DNA from: Biscogniauxia marginata
Lineage: Eukaryota; Ascomycota; Sordariomycetes; Xylariales; Xylariaceae
DNA length: 64,000 bases
Assembly: GCA_022695795.1 (NCBI GenBank)
Contig: MU404095.1
Span: 1-64,000 of the forward strand
Direction: 5' to 3'
Shown: positions 12,643-27,080 of the stretch, piece after piece
Numbering within the stretch: the stretch's first letter is position 1
Layout: every line of letters begins with the position of its first letter
Notes under the pieces: generated by a model
Seen by the model: the letters and a program-made list of their open reading frames with translations, nothing else
The model's database searches: none
What the model was told of the DNA's origin: nothing
Made by a program: the position numbers and the translations under genes

Positions 12643-12759
12643 TTTTAATAACTCCTTGATTAATGTTTAATATTGGTTTAAGAAAAGGGATTTTCAGTCG
12701 AACCGTCCCAGGATAAGTATACCCCTTAAAACTAGAGAGTAACAAGAAAAGAAATAAAT

Positions 12760-15700
12760 AAAAGAATAATAATTAATAAGCTTTTAAACGAAAGCTTTAA
12801 ATTCTTTTACAGTATAATAAAAAGGTTTAAAAGAACCAACATAAAAGTTAATTATAATTATAACTAAAGAAGAGTTATAAAAGGACACCTCGAAAGCTTA
12901 ATAAAAAAATCATTTAAGAAAGAAGAAGAGGAGAAAAAAAAACACTTAAAAAAGAAAATAAATAGGCAAAATAACCCTTACTTCTTAAAGACAAATAACC
13001 AAAATCACCTTTAAACGATAACGACCCTAATAACTTAAACGACGAAAATAATATAATAACCCTCGATATAAAGAGTTTTAAACTAATTATACTTAGTAAA
13101 TATAATGGGTTAAACGATTTAAAAGGATTTTTAATCTAAGTTGAAACCTATTTACAGTTTTATTATAAAACGATTAACATTAAAAAATAAAAGGTTTTTA
13201 TAGTATTCTAGCTCCTTATTAAAACTGCTTTAACCTAGTTTTAACTAGTGTTAAAAGATTATTTAAAAAACGGATTAAACGCTTAAAAAGACATAAAAAA
13301 GGTTTTTAAAGATTATAAAGAGTTTAAAAAACAACTTAGGTCTATATTTGGTAATTTAATTCTTAAATAATAAACCGAAGCTTAACTTTATAAACTACGA
13401 CAAGATAAAAAGGCTTTAAATTACGTTGTTAAGTTTAAGAAACTCGCAAGCTAGTTATAACTACTTATTAAGAGCTTGTATTACTTGTTTTATTAAGAAC
13501 TAAAAAACTATATAAAAAATAAGTTATATAAAATAAACCTATATAAAAAAAAGAACCTAGGAAAGTTTAATAACTACGTTATAATGGTAATTACTATTAA
13601 TAACGAAAACTTCGAACGGTACTTTAAAAAGAAAAAAACGGTATAACGAAAAAATGGCGATTAGTTAAAAAGAGGAAATCATAAAAGTGATACCAAAACT
13701 AAGAAAAGCATTAAAACCAAGTTAAACCCCATTAAAATTAACGTTATTTAAAAGGAGTAAAAGAAACGAGATAAATCAACTATTAAGTGTTTTAATTATA
13801 AAAAGAAAAGACATTATAAAAACGAGTGCCAAAGTCTTAAGAAATAAAAACCAAGAATAAAAGGGATTTCTTAACCCGAGAAAAAAACTTCTAAAGCAAG
13901 AGTTCATTTCGAAAATAATAAAGAAGTAAACCAAGTGTTTATTATTACTACTATTAAAGTAAAGAAAAACGAGGAAATCCCTATAAAAGAAATTTATAAA
14001 TATTATTAAGTTAACCGTAAAAACTATTTAAAGAATAACTACTTATACTTAGAATATCTTATATTAAAATAAGCTAAATAAAAATATAACGAAAACGAAC
14101 TATTATACGAGTATAATAACTATAAATTAAAATACGACTTAAGAATTAAGTTAAACCATAATAAGCTATATTAAAGCCATTATAATGATAATAAGTGTAA
14201 AACCTATTAGGGAAAAAACCAGTATAATAGCTTAAATTAAAGGTTTTATATAAATGACAATTACGATGTTTATTAAAGCTTAAAAGAACATATATCGTTA
14301 CATTAAAGCTTTTATACTAACGACACTTATTAAATATATAAAAGTTTTAAAGATAAAACCGGATATTATCCTTAAAAACCAGAAAGTGATAACACGAAAG
14401 AAAATAAGTGTATTTACGATAACGTCCCACGATGGCCACATTACTTTAAAGCATATTATCTTTACTTAAGTTCCGAAAAAAATAACAAAATAATTGTTAA
14501 AGGTTATATATATTACACCTTAGTATTATACGACGTACACGACTTATTTAAAGCGGGTTTCGAAAAAGACAAAATTGAGAACGAGTTATAGGAATTATAA
14601 AAGGAACTACATTTTCTATAATAACTCGAAAAACGAGCTAAGTATAACACTAGTTTGTTCGGTTTAGTAGGAAAGCACTTAATAAAATAACAAGTAAAAA
14701 TATATATAATTAAACTAGGCTATAAACAAATCGTTAAGGCATACCTTAAAAAAAAAGGGAAAGTTTCTAGAAATTAATATAAACTTATAAGGAAATATCA
14801 AATTATTTTTAGTAAATAAACTTAAGAATTATATACTTTATTTAAAAATAATTTAAAACCTTAAGAAATTTCGAGTTAATAAAAAAATAGACTTAGGTTA
14901 TAAAAAGGCCCTCGAAAAAGAATTAAAGTTTTAATATATAAAGTTCTATATAAAGAATAAACCTTTTACTCTTTATTACGTAAAAAATAATTAAAGAAAC
15001 TATTTAAATAATAATTACTAAAAACACGTTTTTATGAAAGCTTAAAAATAGAAGGATATTTAGGTTATAATAACTCAAAAAACCCCAAAAAAGAAAGGGT
15101 GTGGAAAACCAAAAAACGACAAAAGCTCTTGCTAGTAAGGCAGCAAAAAGCCATAAATAGCAAGTCCTTATATGAAATCCAGTTAAGACTTAATAATATC
15201 ATTATAATTAGAGTTAGGTATAATAAAAGGAAGTATAAAGCCTTTATAAACTTAGGAGTAAATAGAAACTATATTTTAATTAAGATAACTTAAAAAAACA
15301 AAATACCATAAATATATAAATAAAGTTTATATTAATTACGGAACTTTAAAAGATATATATTTAATTACGAGAATAGCAAAATATTAAGAGAAATAGTCCC
15401 TTTTTTAATAATTATTTAAAGACATCTTGAGCAAGTCATTTTTGATATTATATATATATTAAGTCATAATATAATACTAGGAATAAATTAACTTAAAAAA
15501 AGTAATTCACAAATAAATTTCGAGATAAACACGTTTTATTAGAATTAAAAACAAGAGGAGTTAACTATTACGGGTTACGAGATAAATACCGCAAGTAACT
15601 CTAAAGAAACGGATACAAAAACGAAACATATTACTTATATAATTTAAGTAACTAAGCTTAAAAATCTAACGAAAAGAGTATTACCGTAAGTACTTCCGTT

Positions 15701-18603
15701 TCTATAAATTATTTAAAAATAAAACAAAAGAAGAATTATTAGAATATAACTAGTAAGATCACTAGATTTACTTTAAAGAAAGAAAGTAATTAAAACTATT
15801 TTTAATATATTTTATAAATTAAAAAAAACAAAAAGCACTATAAAAAGGAATTTAAAAGGATTTTAATAAAGGATATATTGAAGAATTAAAGTTCTTGTTA
15901 AAATACCTAGTAATTATAGTATTTAAAGTCGATAAAAACGAGAAGTAACGTGTTAATAAAAAAGGAAACCTAGTATAGCGATAAATAATTAACTATTAAT
16001 ACTTTAATAAAATAACCAAAAAAACGGACACTTGTTACTATTAATGAAACTCATAAAAGGATAAATTAGCAAGGCTTAAATCTTTATAACATTAAACCTT
16101 CGCGATAAATATTACATAATTAAAATAGCTAAAGAATATAAATAATATACCGCATTTTAAACGATATATAGATATTATAAGTATAAAGTTATACCGTTTA
16201 GACTTATTAACGCACTTACTACATTTTAACATATAATTATAACGATTCTTTACAAATTTCTAGATAAATTTATATTCGTTTATTTGGACGATATATTAAT
16301 TTACTTAAAAAGCGAGAAAAAACATAAAAAACATGTAAAATAAGTGTTAAAAGCCCTAAAAAAAGTAAATTTATTTATTTATTTAACTAAAAATAAATAG
16401 TATGTTAAAAAACTAGATTATTTAAGGTTTATAATAAGTTTAGAAGAAATCCGCATTTAAAAAGGGAAAATAGCAGTAATTAAGGATTAATTAAAACTTA
16501 AAAGTGTTATAAACATATATACATTTCTTGGTTTTATTAACTACGTTAAATAACTCATTAAAGATTTTAGGCGTATCGCTAAATCATTAATGGAATTAAT
16601 TACCCTAGCGAAAACAAGAAAGGCTTTCCATTTCATTAAAGAAGTTAAACAGGCTTTTTAGCAGCTAAAAGAAGTTGTAACTAATGAAGTTATATGTAAA
16701 CTTCTAAACGAAAATAAAAAGAAACGACTAAAGATAAACGCCTTAGATTTCGCTATTAAAGTAGTCTTAAAGCAACTAAAAGATAATGGGAAATAATACC
16801 TAGTTATATACTTATTTAAAGCACTATATAATGCTAAACTGAACTATTAAATCTATAACAAGGAATTATTAGTAGTTATTAAAGCACTAAAGGAATAGGA
16901 ATTATAGCTTAGCAAAACTAAAGAACCTATTAATATATATTTAAACCATAAAAACCTTATATGATTTATAATAATATAAACGCTTAATTAAAGACACGAG
17001 CGTTAAATGATTTTTCTATTTAATTTTAATTTTAAAATCTAGCATATTAAGGGAAAAGAAAATATCCAAGTAGATCTTTTTAATAAAAAAGGAGATTATA
17101 AATCAAAAATTAATAAAAGAGATATTTAAATGTTTAAATAATAAAATAACGGATTAGTTATATTAGCTTATATGTGAATTAATATAAAAAACTAGAAATA
17201 ACATTTTAAGGAAAATTATAATTAAAAGGAAAAATAATTACAGCCTTAATAAGGATTTAGCGACGAACTTCTTTCATATAAAGAAAAGGTATATATACTA
17301 GAACGAGTACAGGACGAATTTGTTAAAGAATTTCACGAACATCCTTTACACGGCTACCAAGGAATTTTCAAAACAATAAAACGATTTTAGAAAGAATTCG
17401 ACTTTCTAGGAATGCGACAAATAATTAAAAGAATTATAAAAAATTATAATGTTTATAATAAGGCTAAAGTATCACGATATAAACCATACGGATTATTATA
17501 GCTAACTTAAATACTTAATAAAGCGTGGCACATAATTACATGGGATTTCGTAGTGAAACTTTTAAAGTTAAAAGATCTTACTATAGGAGTACCTTATAAT
17601 AATATATAGGTAATTGTTAATAAACTCACGAAATATACTTATTTCTTATTATTTAATAAAATAACTATTTTTTAATTTCTTAAAAAAATATGTTAATAAA
17701 TATGGATTATTAAAACGCATTATTTTAAATAAAGACAAATTATTTACTTTAAAATTTTGAATAAACTTAATAAAACGGATAAAAGTTAAATAAAAGTTGT
17801 TTATAACGTATTATCCCTAAATAAACAGATAAATAAAGAAATTAAACTAAATAATGGAACAGTATTTACGAAGCTATATTAACTAGGAAATAAATAACTA
17901 GGTAGAATTACTATTAATAGCTTAAATAACATATAACACTTTGGTTAATGAAGACATGAAAATGTCACTATACGAGGCAGTATACGGGTAGAAAGCGAAA
18001 ATCCAAAAACAACTAATCAAACTCACAAAAACACTAAAAGTCGAAACAAAGGCCCTAAGAGTAAAAGTACTATCTAAAAAGGTCTAGGTAATACAATAAC
18101 GACTATAAAAAGAATTATAGTTTATTTAAAATAAAATAACAAAGTACTATAATAAAAAAAGGATTAAAGGATTAATTTTTAAGAAAAAAAACATGGTTTA
18201 TTTACTTCGTTAACGATAAAACGTAACATTAAAAACACTTTAAATTAAAATAAAACGACTTAGCGAAAAACTTAAGTTTAAGAAATTAAAACTATATAAG
18301 ATTAAAAAGGTTATTTTAAAAGTTAATTATAAGTTAGCGCTATTAAAAAGATTTAAAATACATTTTATATTTTATGTTTTACTTTTAAAACTAGCATTAA
18401 ATAATGTTATACTAAAAAATCAATTAGAATTTAAGGAAAACCCTAATAAGTACGAAGTAGAAAGGATATTAAATTTAAAACAGGTTAAAGGTTAATTACA
18501 GTATTTTGTTAAATAGAAAGGTTACTTATTAAAAGAGAATACTTAAGAACCACTTAAACATTTAAAGAATTTGACGGCTAAGCTTGAGAGTTTTTACCGC
18601 TAA
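12760..18603 (+). pseudogene. Degraded gag-pol of the 12257 element with chromodomain
   Basis: Many in-frame stops, mostly TAG/TAA from C-to-T or G-to-A changes, but readable landmarks survive. A CCHC-type zinc knuckle lies at 13788-13829, with the second Cys now Tyr. The protease active-site box near 15240-15275 now reads INLGVNRNY where the family has an Asp-Ser/Thr-Gly triad. The reverse transcriptase box VYLDDILIY has YLDD at 16281-16292. RNase H-like sequence lies near 16740-16900. The integrase zinc region is at about 17300-17470 (HEHPLHGYQGIFKTIKRF). A C-terminal chromodomain-like segment at about 18440-18600 (KYEVERILNLKQVKG...EPLKHLKNL) has two of its Trp codons changed to TAG. The only frame longer than 60 codons covers the protease region (15099-15293). 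Confidence 0.8.
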
Positions 18604-19237
18604 AACCTAGATCGTTTAAGGGGATCCAAAGACCTAAGTCGTAATCTAGTTATAACTAGTTAAAAGAGGGGACGGCCTCGGAAGCAACTTTAACTTATTT
18701 AATTAAAAACTATTATTCGGTTTAAAAACGCTTTTACTCCGCCTTAATACGTTTTTAATTCTTTAACTTATTTAGGTTTTAAAGTCCGCGACGAATAAAT
18801 TAGATTTCACATTTATATAACTATTTAAATTAACGATTTAACCGCGTAATTCTACTTAATAGTTCTTGAAGTTGTTAAATAGCCACTTGTTTTTCTCGAT
18901 TTATTTTAAGTTTTTCTTTTTAAATGTTTTAAAGGGATTTTAAAGAAACGTGGTTATTATTATAAGAGGTGGTATTAATCTCGTTATAATTCTGACATTT
19001 TTTCCGATTTTTTAACATTTTATATAATAAGCCCCTTTTAAAATAGCGAGTATAAAGTATAACTATATATTTAAATTAATCGATAATAGCGGCTAATTCA
19101 TGTTAATATTCGAAGGAATTCCTTTTTTTTAAATCTATTTACATATTTTTAGTAACACAATAAAATAACATAATTAAAATGAAAGGTTACTAAGAAAAAA
19201 AGTTTTAAGAATAAAACTATTTAAAAAGGAAATATAA

Positions 19238-19663
19238 TGTTACGACTTAATAAGGGTAAAAAAAATTAAAGTAATTATGTGATTTAAAGTTACATAACTT
19301 TAAAAGGGAGAATACCAAGATTCTCTATTGTTCTCCTAAGAATTTGGGAAAATGCTAAGATTTTTTATTGTTTTCTTGAAAATTTAAGAGAATGTAAGTA
19401 TAACTCCTTATAAAGAATGAAGTATAAGTAAATTAGAATTTCCTACGTATTTAGTTATTCATTTTAGTTCTTTAACTATTAATTTAAAACTATAGTTACT
19501 TTTTGACATTATAATGAGAGTACCTTAAAACCTTTTTAACAAATAAAACATAGTGAATTATTTGAACCAATTTTAACTTATTATTACTTTTAAATTAAGA
19601 AAACCTAGTACGTACTCACCTGTGAAGTCAGTTAACTAGGAATCTATAATGAGGTTTGTCACA
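19238..19663 (+). repeat. 3' LTR of the 12257 element
   Basis: 426 bp, starting TGTTACGACTTAA after an A/G-rich polypurine-like run (aaaaaggaaatataa) and ending GAGGTTTGTCACA. It is 40 bp longer than the 5' LTR because a 40-bp unit is present twice (about 19309-19390). Confidence 0.82.
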
Positions 19664-20132
19664 CATGTTTCGTTTTTATATTCGTTTTTTTAATATTATT
19701 TATAATACTTATTTTATAATTTATAATAATTAACTCTTTTTAATTTTAATTTTAATAAAACGTATTTATCTCGAAATTTATTTATAAATTACTTTTTTTA
19801 AGTTAATTTATTTTTAAAATTATATTATAATTTAATATATATATAATATTAAAAATAATTTACTTAAAATGTTTTTAAATAATTATCGAAAAAAGAATTA
19901 TTTTTTAATACTTTATTATTTTCGTAATTAAATATATATTTTTTAAAGTTTTATAATTTATATAAATTTTATTTATATATTTATAATATATTATTTTTTT
20001 AAGTTACTTTAATTAAAATATAGTTTTTATTTATTTTTAAGTTTATAAAAGTTTTATATTCTTTTTTTATTATATTTAATTTTAGTTATAATAATATAAT
20101 CGAGTTTTAATTAAATTTTATATAAAGATTTA

Positions 20133-20523
20133 TGTGACGAACCTCCTTGTGTGTTCTTAGTTAACTGACTTCACAGGTGAGTACGTACTAGGTTTTCTTA
20201 ATTTGAAGGTAATAATAGGTTAAAATTAATTTAAAAAATTCTCAATGTTTTGTTTGTTAAAGAGGTTTAATAATATTCTCACTATAGTATTAAAAAGTGA
20301 TTATAGTTTTAGATTAATAACTAAAAAACAAAAAAAAAATGAATAATTAAATACGTAAGAAATTCCAATTTACTTATACTTTATTCTTTATAAGGGGTTA
20401 TACCTACATTCTCCTAAATTCTTAAAAGAACAACTAAGAATCTTAGTATTCTCCTTTTTAGAGTTATATAACCTTAAATCATATAACCACTTTAATTCTT
20501 TTTACTTTTATTAAGTTATAACA
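20133..20523 (-). repeat. Left LTR of the 20133 element
   Basis: 391 bp, from TGTGACGAACCTCCTTGTGTG to AGTTATAACA. It has one copy of the 40-bp unit (about 20405-20455), compared with three in its partner. Confidence 0.82.
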
Positions 20524-20899
20524 CTATATCTCCCTTTTAAATGGTTTTATCTTCAAAACTTCTTTTCTTAGTAACCTTTTATCTTAATTATATTATTTTA
20601 TCGTGTTACTAAAAATGTGCGAATAAGTTTAAAAAAAAGAATTCTTTTGAATACCGATATAAACTAGTCGCCGTTATCGATTAATTTAGATATATAGTTA
20701 TACTTTATATTCGCTATTTTAAAAGAGGCTTATTATATAAGATGTTAAAAAATCGGAAAAAATGTTAAAATTATAACGAAACCGGTACCACTTTTTATAA
20801 CGGTAACCATATTTCTTTAAAATCCCTTTAAAATATTTAAGAAAAAAAACTTAAAATAAATCGAGAAAAACGGGTAGCTATTTAATAACTTTAAAAACT

Positions 20900-23800
20900 A
20901 TCAAGTAGAATTATATAATTAAATCGTTAATTCGAATAATTACATAAACATAGAGTTTAATTTATTTAACGTGGATTTTAAAACCTGGATAAGTTAAAGA
21001 ATTAAAAACATATTAAAGCGAAATAAAAAAGCCTTAATAAAGAATAGTAACACACGGAAAAACCACTACGTTAATTTGAATTTAAGTAAAACGTACTTGC
21101 TTTAAAGATCTTCCCCTCCTTCGATTAGTCTTAATTAGATTTTTAGGCTTTCCCAGTCGATCCGGATTTTAGCGGTGAAAATTCATAAGTTTATTCGCTA
21201 GATTTTTTAGGTATTTAAGTGGTTCTTAAGTGTTTTCTTTTAGTGAATAACCTTTCCACTTAATAAAATACTATAGTTAACTTCCGACCTATTTTAAATT
21301 TAATATCCTTTTTACTTCATATTTATTAAGGTTTTCTTTAAATTTTAATTAGTTTTTTAGTATAACGTTATTTAATGTTAATTTTAAAAATAAAACATAA
21401 AATATAAAATATATTTTAAATCTCTTTAATAGTGCTAACTTGTAATTAACTTTTAAAATAACCTCTTTAATCCTATATAGTCCCAATTTCTTAAACTTAA
21501 GTTTTTCGCTAGGTCGTTTTATTTTAATTTAAAGTGTTTTTAATATTACGCCTTATTATTAGTGGAATAAATAAACCATGTCTCCTTTCTTAAAAATTAA
21601 TTCCTTAATTCTTTTTTTATTATAGTACTTTATTATTTTATCTTAAATAAACTATAATTCTTTTTATAGTCGTTATTGTACTACTTAAACCTTTTTAAAT
21701 AGTACTTTTACTTTTAAGGCCTTTATTTCAACTCTTAATATTTTTATAAGTTCAATCGATTGTCTTTGGATTTCCGCTTTCTACCTATATACTGCCTCAT
21801 ATAGTGACATCTTTATATCCTTGTTAATCGAAGTGTTATATACTATTTAAGTTATTAATAACAATTCTACCTAGTTATTTATTTCCTAATTAATATAATT
21901 TTATAAATATTGTTCCATTATTTGGTTTAGTTTCTCTATTTATTCGTTTGTTTAAGGATGATATATTGTAAATAACTTTTATTTAACTCCCATTTATTTC
22001 ATTAGATTTATCTAAAATTTTAAAGTAAATAGCTTATCTCTATTTAAAATAATGCGTTTTAGTAATCTATATTTACTAATATATTCTCTTAAAAAATTAA
22101 AAGCTAACTATTTTGCTATACTTAATTTATTAAATAATAAAAAGTAGGCATATTTCGTGAATTTATTAACAATTACTTATATATTATTATAAAGTACTTT
22201 TATAGTAAAATCTTTTAACTTTGGGAGTTTCATTACGAAGTCCTATATAATTATGTGTCACGCTTTATTAAGTATCTAGGTTAATTGTAGTAATTTATAT
22301 GGTTTATATCGTGATGATTTAGCCTTATTATAAATATTATAATTCTTCATAATTTTTTTAACTATTTATTATATTCCTGGAAAGTCAAATTCTTCTTAAA
22401 ATCGTTTTATTGTTTTAAAAATTCCTTGGTAGCCATATAAAGGATATTTATGAAATTCTTTAACGAATTCGTTTTATACTCGTTTTAATATATATACCTT
22501 TTCCTTATATAAAAAAAGTTTGTCGCTAGATCCTTACTAAGATTATAATTGTTTTTCTTTTTAATTATAATTTTCCTTAAAACGTTATTTCTAGTCTTTT
22601 ATATTGATTTATATATAAATTAATATAACTAATCTATTATTTTATTATTTAAATATCTAGACATTTCTTTTATTAATTTTTAATTTATAATTTCCCCTTT
22701 TATTAAGAAGATCTACTTAGATATTTTCCTTTCCCTTAATATACTAGATTTTAAAATTAAATTTAGATAAGAAAATCATTTAACGCTTATGTTTTTAATT
22801 AAGCGTTTATATTATTATGAATCGTGTAAGGTTTTTATAGTTTAAATAAATATCAATAGGTTCCTTGGTTTTACTAAGCTATGGTTCCCATTCTTTTAAT
22901 GCTTTAATGATTATTAACAGTTCTTTATTATAAATCTAATAATTTAATTTAATACTATATAATGCTTTAAATAGGTACGTAACTAGGTATTATTTTTCAT
23001 TATCTTTTAGTTGCTTTAAAACTACTTTAATAGCGAAATTTAAGGTATTTATCTTTAGTCGTTTCCTTTTATTTTCGTTTAGAAGTTTATATATAACTTT
23101 ATTAGTTACAACTTTTTTTAATTACTAAAAAGCTTGTTTAACTTCTTTAGTGAAATAAAAAGCCTTTCTTATTTTTGTTAAGGTAATTAATTCCATTAAT
23201 AGTTTAGTAATACGCCTAAAATCTTTAATGAGTTATTTAACGTAATTAACAAAGCTAAGAAATATGTATATGTTTATAATATTCTTGGGTTTTAACTAAT
23301 TCTTAATTACTACTATTTTCCTTTTTTAAATGCGGATTTCTTTTAGACTTATTATAAATCCTAAATAGTTTAATTTTCTAACATGCCATTCACTTTTAAT
23401 TAAATAAATAAGTAGATTTACTTTTTTTAAAGCTTTTAACACTTATTTTACATGTTCTTTATATTCCTTCTCGCTTTCTAAATAAATTAGTATATCGTCT
23501 AAATAAACAAATACAAATTTATCTAGAAACTTACGAAAAATCGTTATAATCATATGTTAAAATGTAATAAATATGTTAATAAATCTAAACGGCATAACTT
23601 TATACTTATAATATCCATATATCATTTAAAATGCGGTATACTATTCATATCCTTTAACCATTTTAATTATATAATATTTATTATGAAGGTTTAATACTAT
23701 AAAGATTTAAACCTTACTAATTTATCCTTTTATGAGTTTTATTAATAGTAATAAATATTCGTTTTTCTTGGTTATTTTATTAAAATATTAATAATTAATT

Positions 23801-26800
23801 ACTCGTCGCTATATTAAGTTTCTTTCTTTATTAATATGTTACTTCCTATTTTTATCGACTTTAAGTACTATAATTACCAGGTATCCTAACAAAAACTCTA
23901 ATTTTTAAATATATCCTTTATTAAAATCCTTTTAAATTTCTTTTTATAATGCTTTTTATTTTTCTTAATTTATAAAATATACTAAAAATAATTTTAGTTA
24001 TTTTCCTTCTTTAAAGTGGATTTAATGATCTCATTAACTATATTCTAATAATTCTTTTTTTATTTTATTTCTAAACAATTTATAAAAACGAAAGTACTCA
24101 CGTAATACTCTTTTCGTTAAATTTTCAGGCTTGATTACTTAAATTATATAAGCAATATATTTCGTTTTTATATTCGTTTTTCTAGAGTCATTTACGGTAC
24201 TTATTTCGTAACCCGTAATAATTAACTCCTCCTATTTTTAATCTTAATAAAGTATATTTATTTCGAAATTTATTTATAAATTACTTTTTCTAAACCAATT
24301 TATTCTTAGTATTATATCGTAACTTAATATATATATAATATTAAAAATGACTTACTCGAGATATCCTTAAATGATTACCAAAAAAGGAATTATCTTTTTT
24401 AATACTTTACTATTCTCGTAACTAAATATATATCCTTCGAAGTTCTATAATTAATATAAACTTTATTTATATATTTATAGTATTTTGTCTTTTTAAGCTA
24501 TCTTAATTAAGATATAACTTTTATTTATTCCTAAGTCTATAAAGGCTTTATACTCCTTTTTATTATACTTAACTCTAATTTTAATAATATTATTAAGTCC
24601 CGATTAAACTTTATATAAAGACTTATTATTTATAGCTTTTCGCTGCTTTACTAGCGAAAGCCTTTACCGTTTTTTGGTTTTCCACGCCCTTTCTCTTTTA
24701 AGCTTTTTTAAGTTGCTTTAACCCGGATGTCCTTTTATTCTTAAGCTTTTATAAAAGCGTATTTCCAGTAATCATTATTTAAACAGTTTTTTTAACTATC
24801 CTCTACGTAATAAGGGATAAAAAGTTTATCTTTTATATAAAACCTTGTACATTAAAATTTTAATTCTTTTTTAAAAGCCTTTTTATAACCTAAATCTATT
24901 TTTTTATTAACTCGAAATTTTTTAAGGTTTTAAATTATTTTTAAATAAAATATATAATTCTTAAGTTCGTTTATTAAAGGTAATTCGATGTTTCTTTATA
25001 GGTTTATATTAATTTCTAGAAACTTTCCCTTTTTTTTAAGATATACCTTAACGATTTGTTTACAGCCTAGTTTAGTTACACGTATTTTTACTTATTATTT
25101 TATCAAGTGCTTTCCTACTAAGCCAAATAAACTAGTATTATACTTAGCTCGTTCTTTGAACCATTATAAAAGATATAGTCCTTTTTATAATTCCCATAAT
25201 TCGTTTTTAACTTCGTTTTCTTCGAAACCCGCTTCGAATAAATCATATACGTCGCATAATACTAAGATATAACATATTTTAAAGTAATATAGCCATCGTG
25301 AGACGTTATTATAAATACATTTTTTTTATGTTATTACTTTCTAGTTTTTAAAGATAGTAACCGGCTTTATCCTTAAAACTTTTATATATTTAATAAGTAT
25401 TATTAATATAAAAGCTTTAATGTAATAATATATATTCCCTTAAGTTCTAATAAATATTACAACTATTATCTATATAAAACCTCTAATTTAGGTTATTATA
25501 CTAGCTTTTTCCTTAATAGGTTTTATATTTATTATCGTTATAATAGCTTTAATATAACTTATCATGGTTTAACTTAATTTCTAAGTCGTATCCTAGTTTA
25601 TAATTATTATACTTATACGATAATTCGTTTTCGTTATATTTTTATTTAACTTGTTTTAATATAAAATATCTTAAGTATAAGTAATTATCCTTTAAATAAT
25701 CTTTATAATTAACTTAATAATATTTATAAACTTTTTTATAAGGACTTCCTCGTTTTTCTTTGCTTTAATAGTGGTAATAATAAATACTTAATTTACTTCC
25801 TTATTATTTTCGAAATGAACTCTCGTTTTAAAAGTTCTTTTCTCGGGTTAAGAAATCCTTTTTATTCTTAGTTCTTATTTCTTAAGACTTTAATACTTGT
25901 TTTTATAATGTCCTTTCCTTTTATAATTAAAACACTTAATAGTTAATTTATCTCGTTTTTTTTACTCCTTTTAAGCAACGTTAATTTTAATAAGGTTTAA
26001 CTTAGTTCTAGTGCCTTTCCTAGTTCCGGCACCGCTTTTATAATTTCCTTTTTTCAGTTAATCGCCATTTCTTCGTTATACTATTTTTTTCTTTTTAAGA
26101 TACCGTTTAAAGTTTTCGTTATTAATGGCAATTACTATTATAACGTAATCATTAAACTTTCTTAGGTTCCTTTTTTTATATAGGTTTATTTTATATAGTT
26201 CATTTTTTATATAATCTTTTAATCTTTAATAAAACAAGTAATATAAGCTCTCGATAAATAGTTATAATTAGCTTTCGAGTTTCTTAAACTTAATAGCGTA
26301 ATTTAAAGTTTTTTTATTTTGTCGTAGTTTATAAAATCGAGCTTTAATTTATTACTTAAGAATTAAATTACCGAATATAAACCTAAATTATTTTTCAAAC
26401 TCCTTATAATCTTTAAAGACTTTCTTTATATCTTCTTAAGCGTTTAATTTATTTTCCAAATAATTTTTTAACACTAATTAAAACCAGGTTAAAACAGTTT
26501 TAACGAAGAGCTAAGATACTATAAAAACCTTTTATTCTTTAATAGTAATTATTTTATAATAAAACCGTAAATAAGTTTCGGCTTAAATTAAAAATCCTTT
26601 CAAATCGCTGAACTCATTATATCTACTAAGTGTAATTAATTTAAAACCCTTTATATCGAGAGTTATTATATTATTTTCGTCGTTTAAGTTATTAGGATCG
26701 TTATCGTTTAAAAGTAGTTTTAGTTATTTATCTCTAAAAAGTAAAGATTATCTTGCTTATTTATTTTCTTTTTTAGGTATTTCTTTTTTTCCTTTTCTTC

Positions 26801-26950
26801 TTCTTTAAATGATTCTTCTTATTAAGCTTTTAAGGTGTCTTTTTATAACCCTTCTTTAATTACAACTATAATTAACTCTTGTATTAATTCCTTTAAACCT
26901 TTTTATTATACCATAAAAAAATCTAAAGCTTTCGTTTAAAAGCTTATTAA
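20900..26950 (-). pseudogene. Degraded gag-pol of the 20133 element
   Basis: Read on the minus strand, this parallels the plus-strand gag-pol at 12760-18603 segment by segment: gag knuckle near 25935, protease and linker near 24640-24750, reverse transcriptase YLDD at 23494-23505, integrase near 22400-22560, chromodomain near 21180-21340. All long frames are interrupted. The ORF at 24988-25272 on the plus strand is an antisense shadow of the linker region, not a gene. Confidence 0.72.
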
Positions 26951-27080
26951 CTATTATTTTTCTACTTATTTCTTTTTTTATTACCTTTTAGTTTTAAGAG
27001 GCATGCTTATTCTAGAACGGTTCGATCGAAAGTCCCTTCTTTTAAACTAATATCAAGCATTAATTAAGGAGCTATCAAAA

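Larger units (their letters stand above)
12257..19663 (+). mobile_element. Full-length Ty3/Gypsy chromovirus-type retrotransposon, nested and RIP-inactivated
   Basis: 7,407 bp with direct LTRs at 12257-12642 and 19238-19663, flanked by the 5-bp duplication CATGT at 12252-12256 and 19664-19668. The left LTR begins TATTACGACC, which is TGTTACGACC with one G-to-A change, explaining the non-standard end. Internal order on the plus strand is gag zinc knuckle, protease, reverse transcriptase, RNase H, integrase, chromodomain, which is Ty3/Gypsy order. It sits in the opposite orientation to its host element and splits the host's reverse transcriptase-protease region. Confidence 0.88.

Noticed and set aside
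15099..15293. 64-codon ORF in the AT-rich island as a gene
   Set aside because: It is the surviving protease region of the degraded retrotransposon, with a mutated active site, and not an independent gene.
24988..25272. 94-codon plus-strand ORF as a small membrane or secreted protein
   Set aside because: It is antisense to the degraded pol region of the minus-strand element at 20133-27549.
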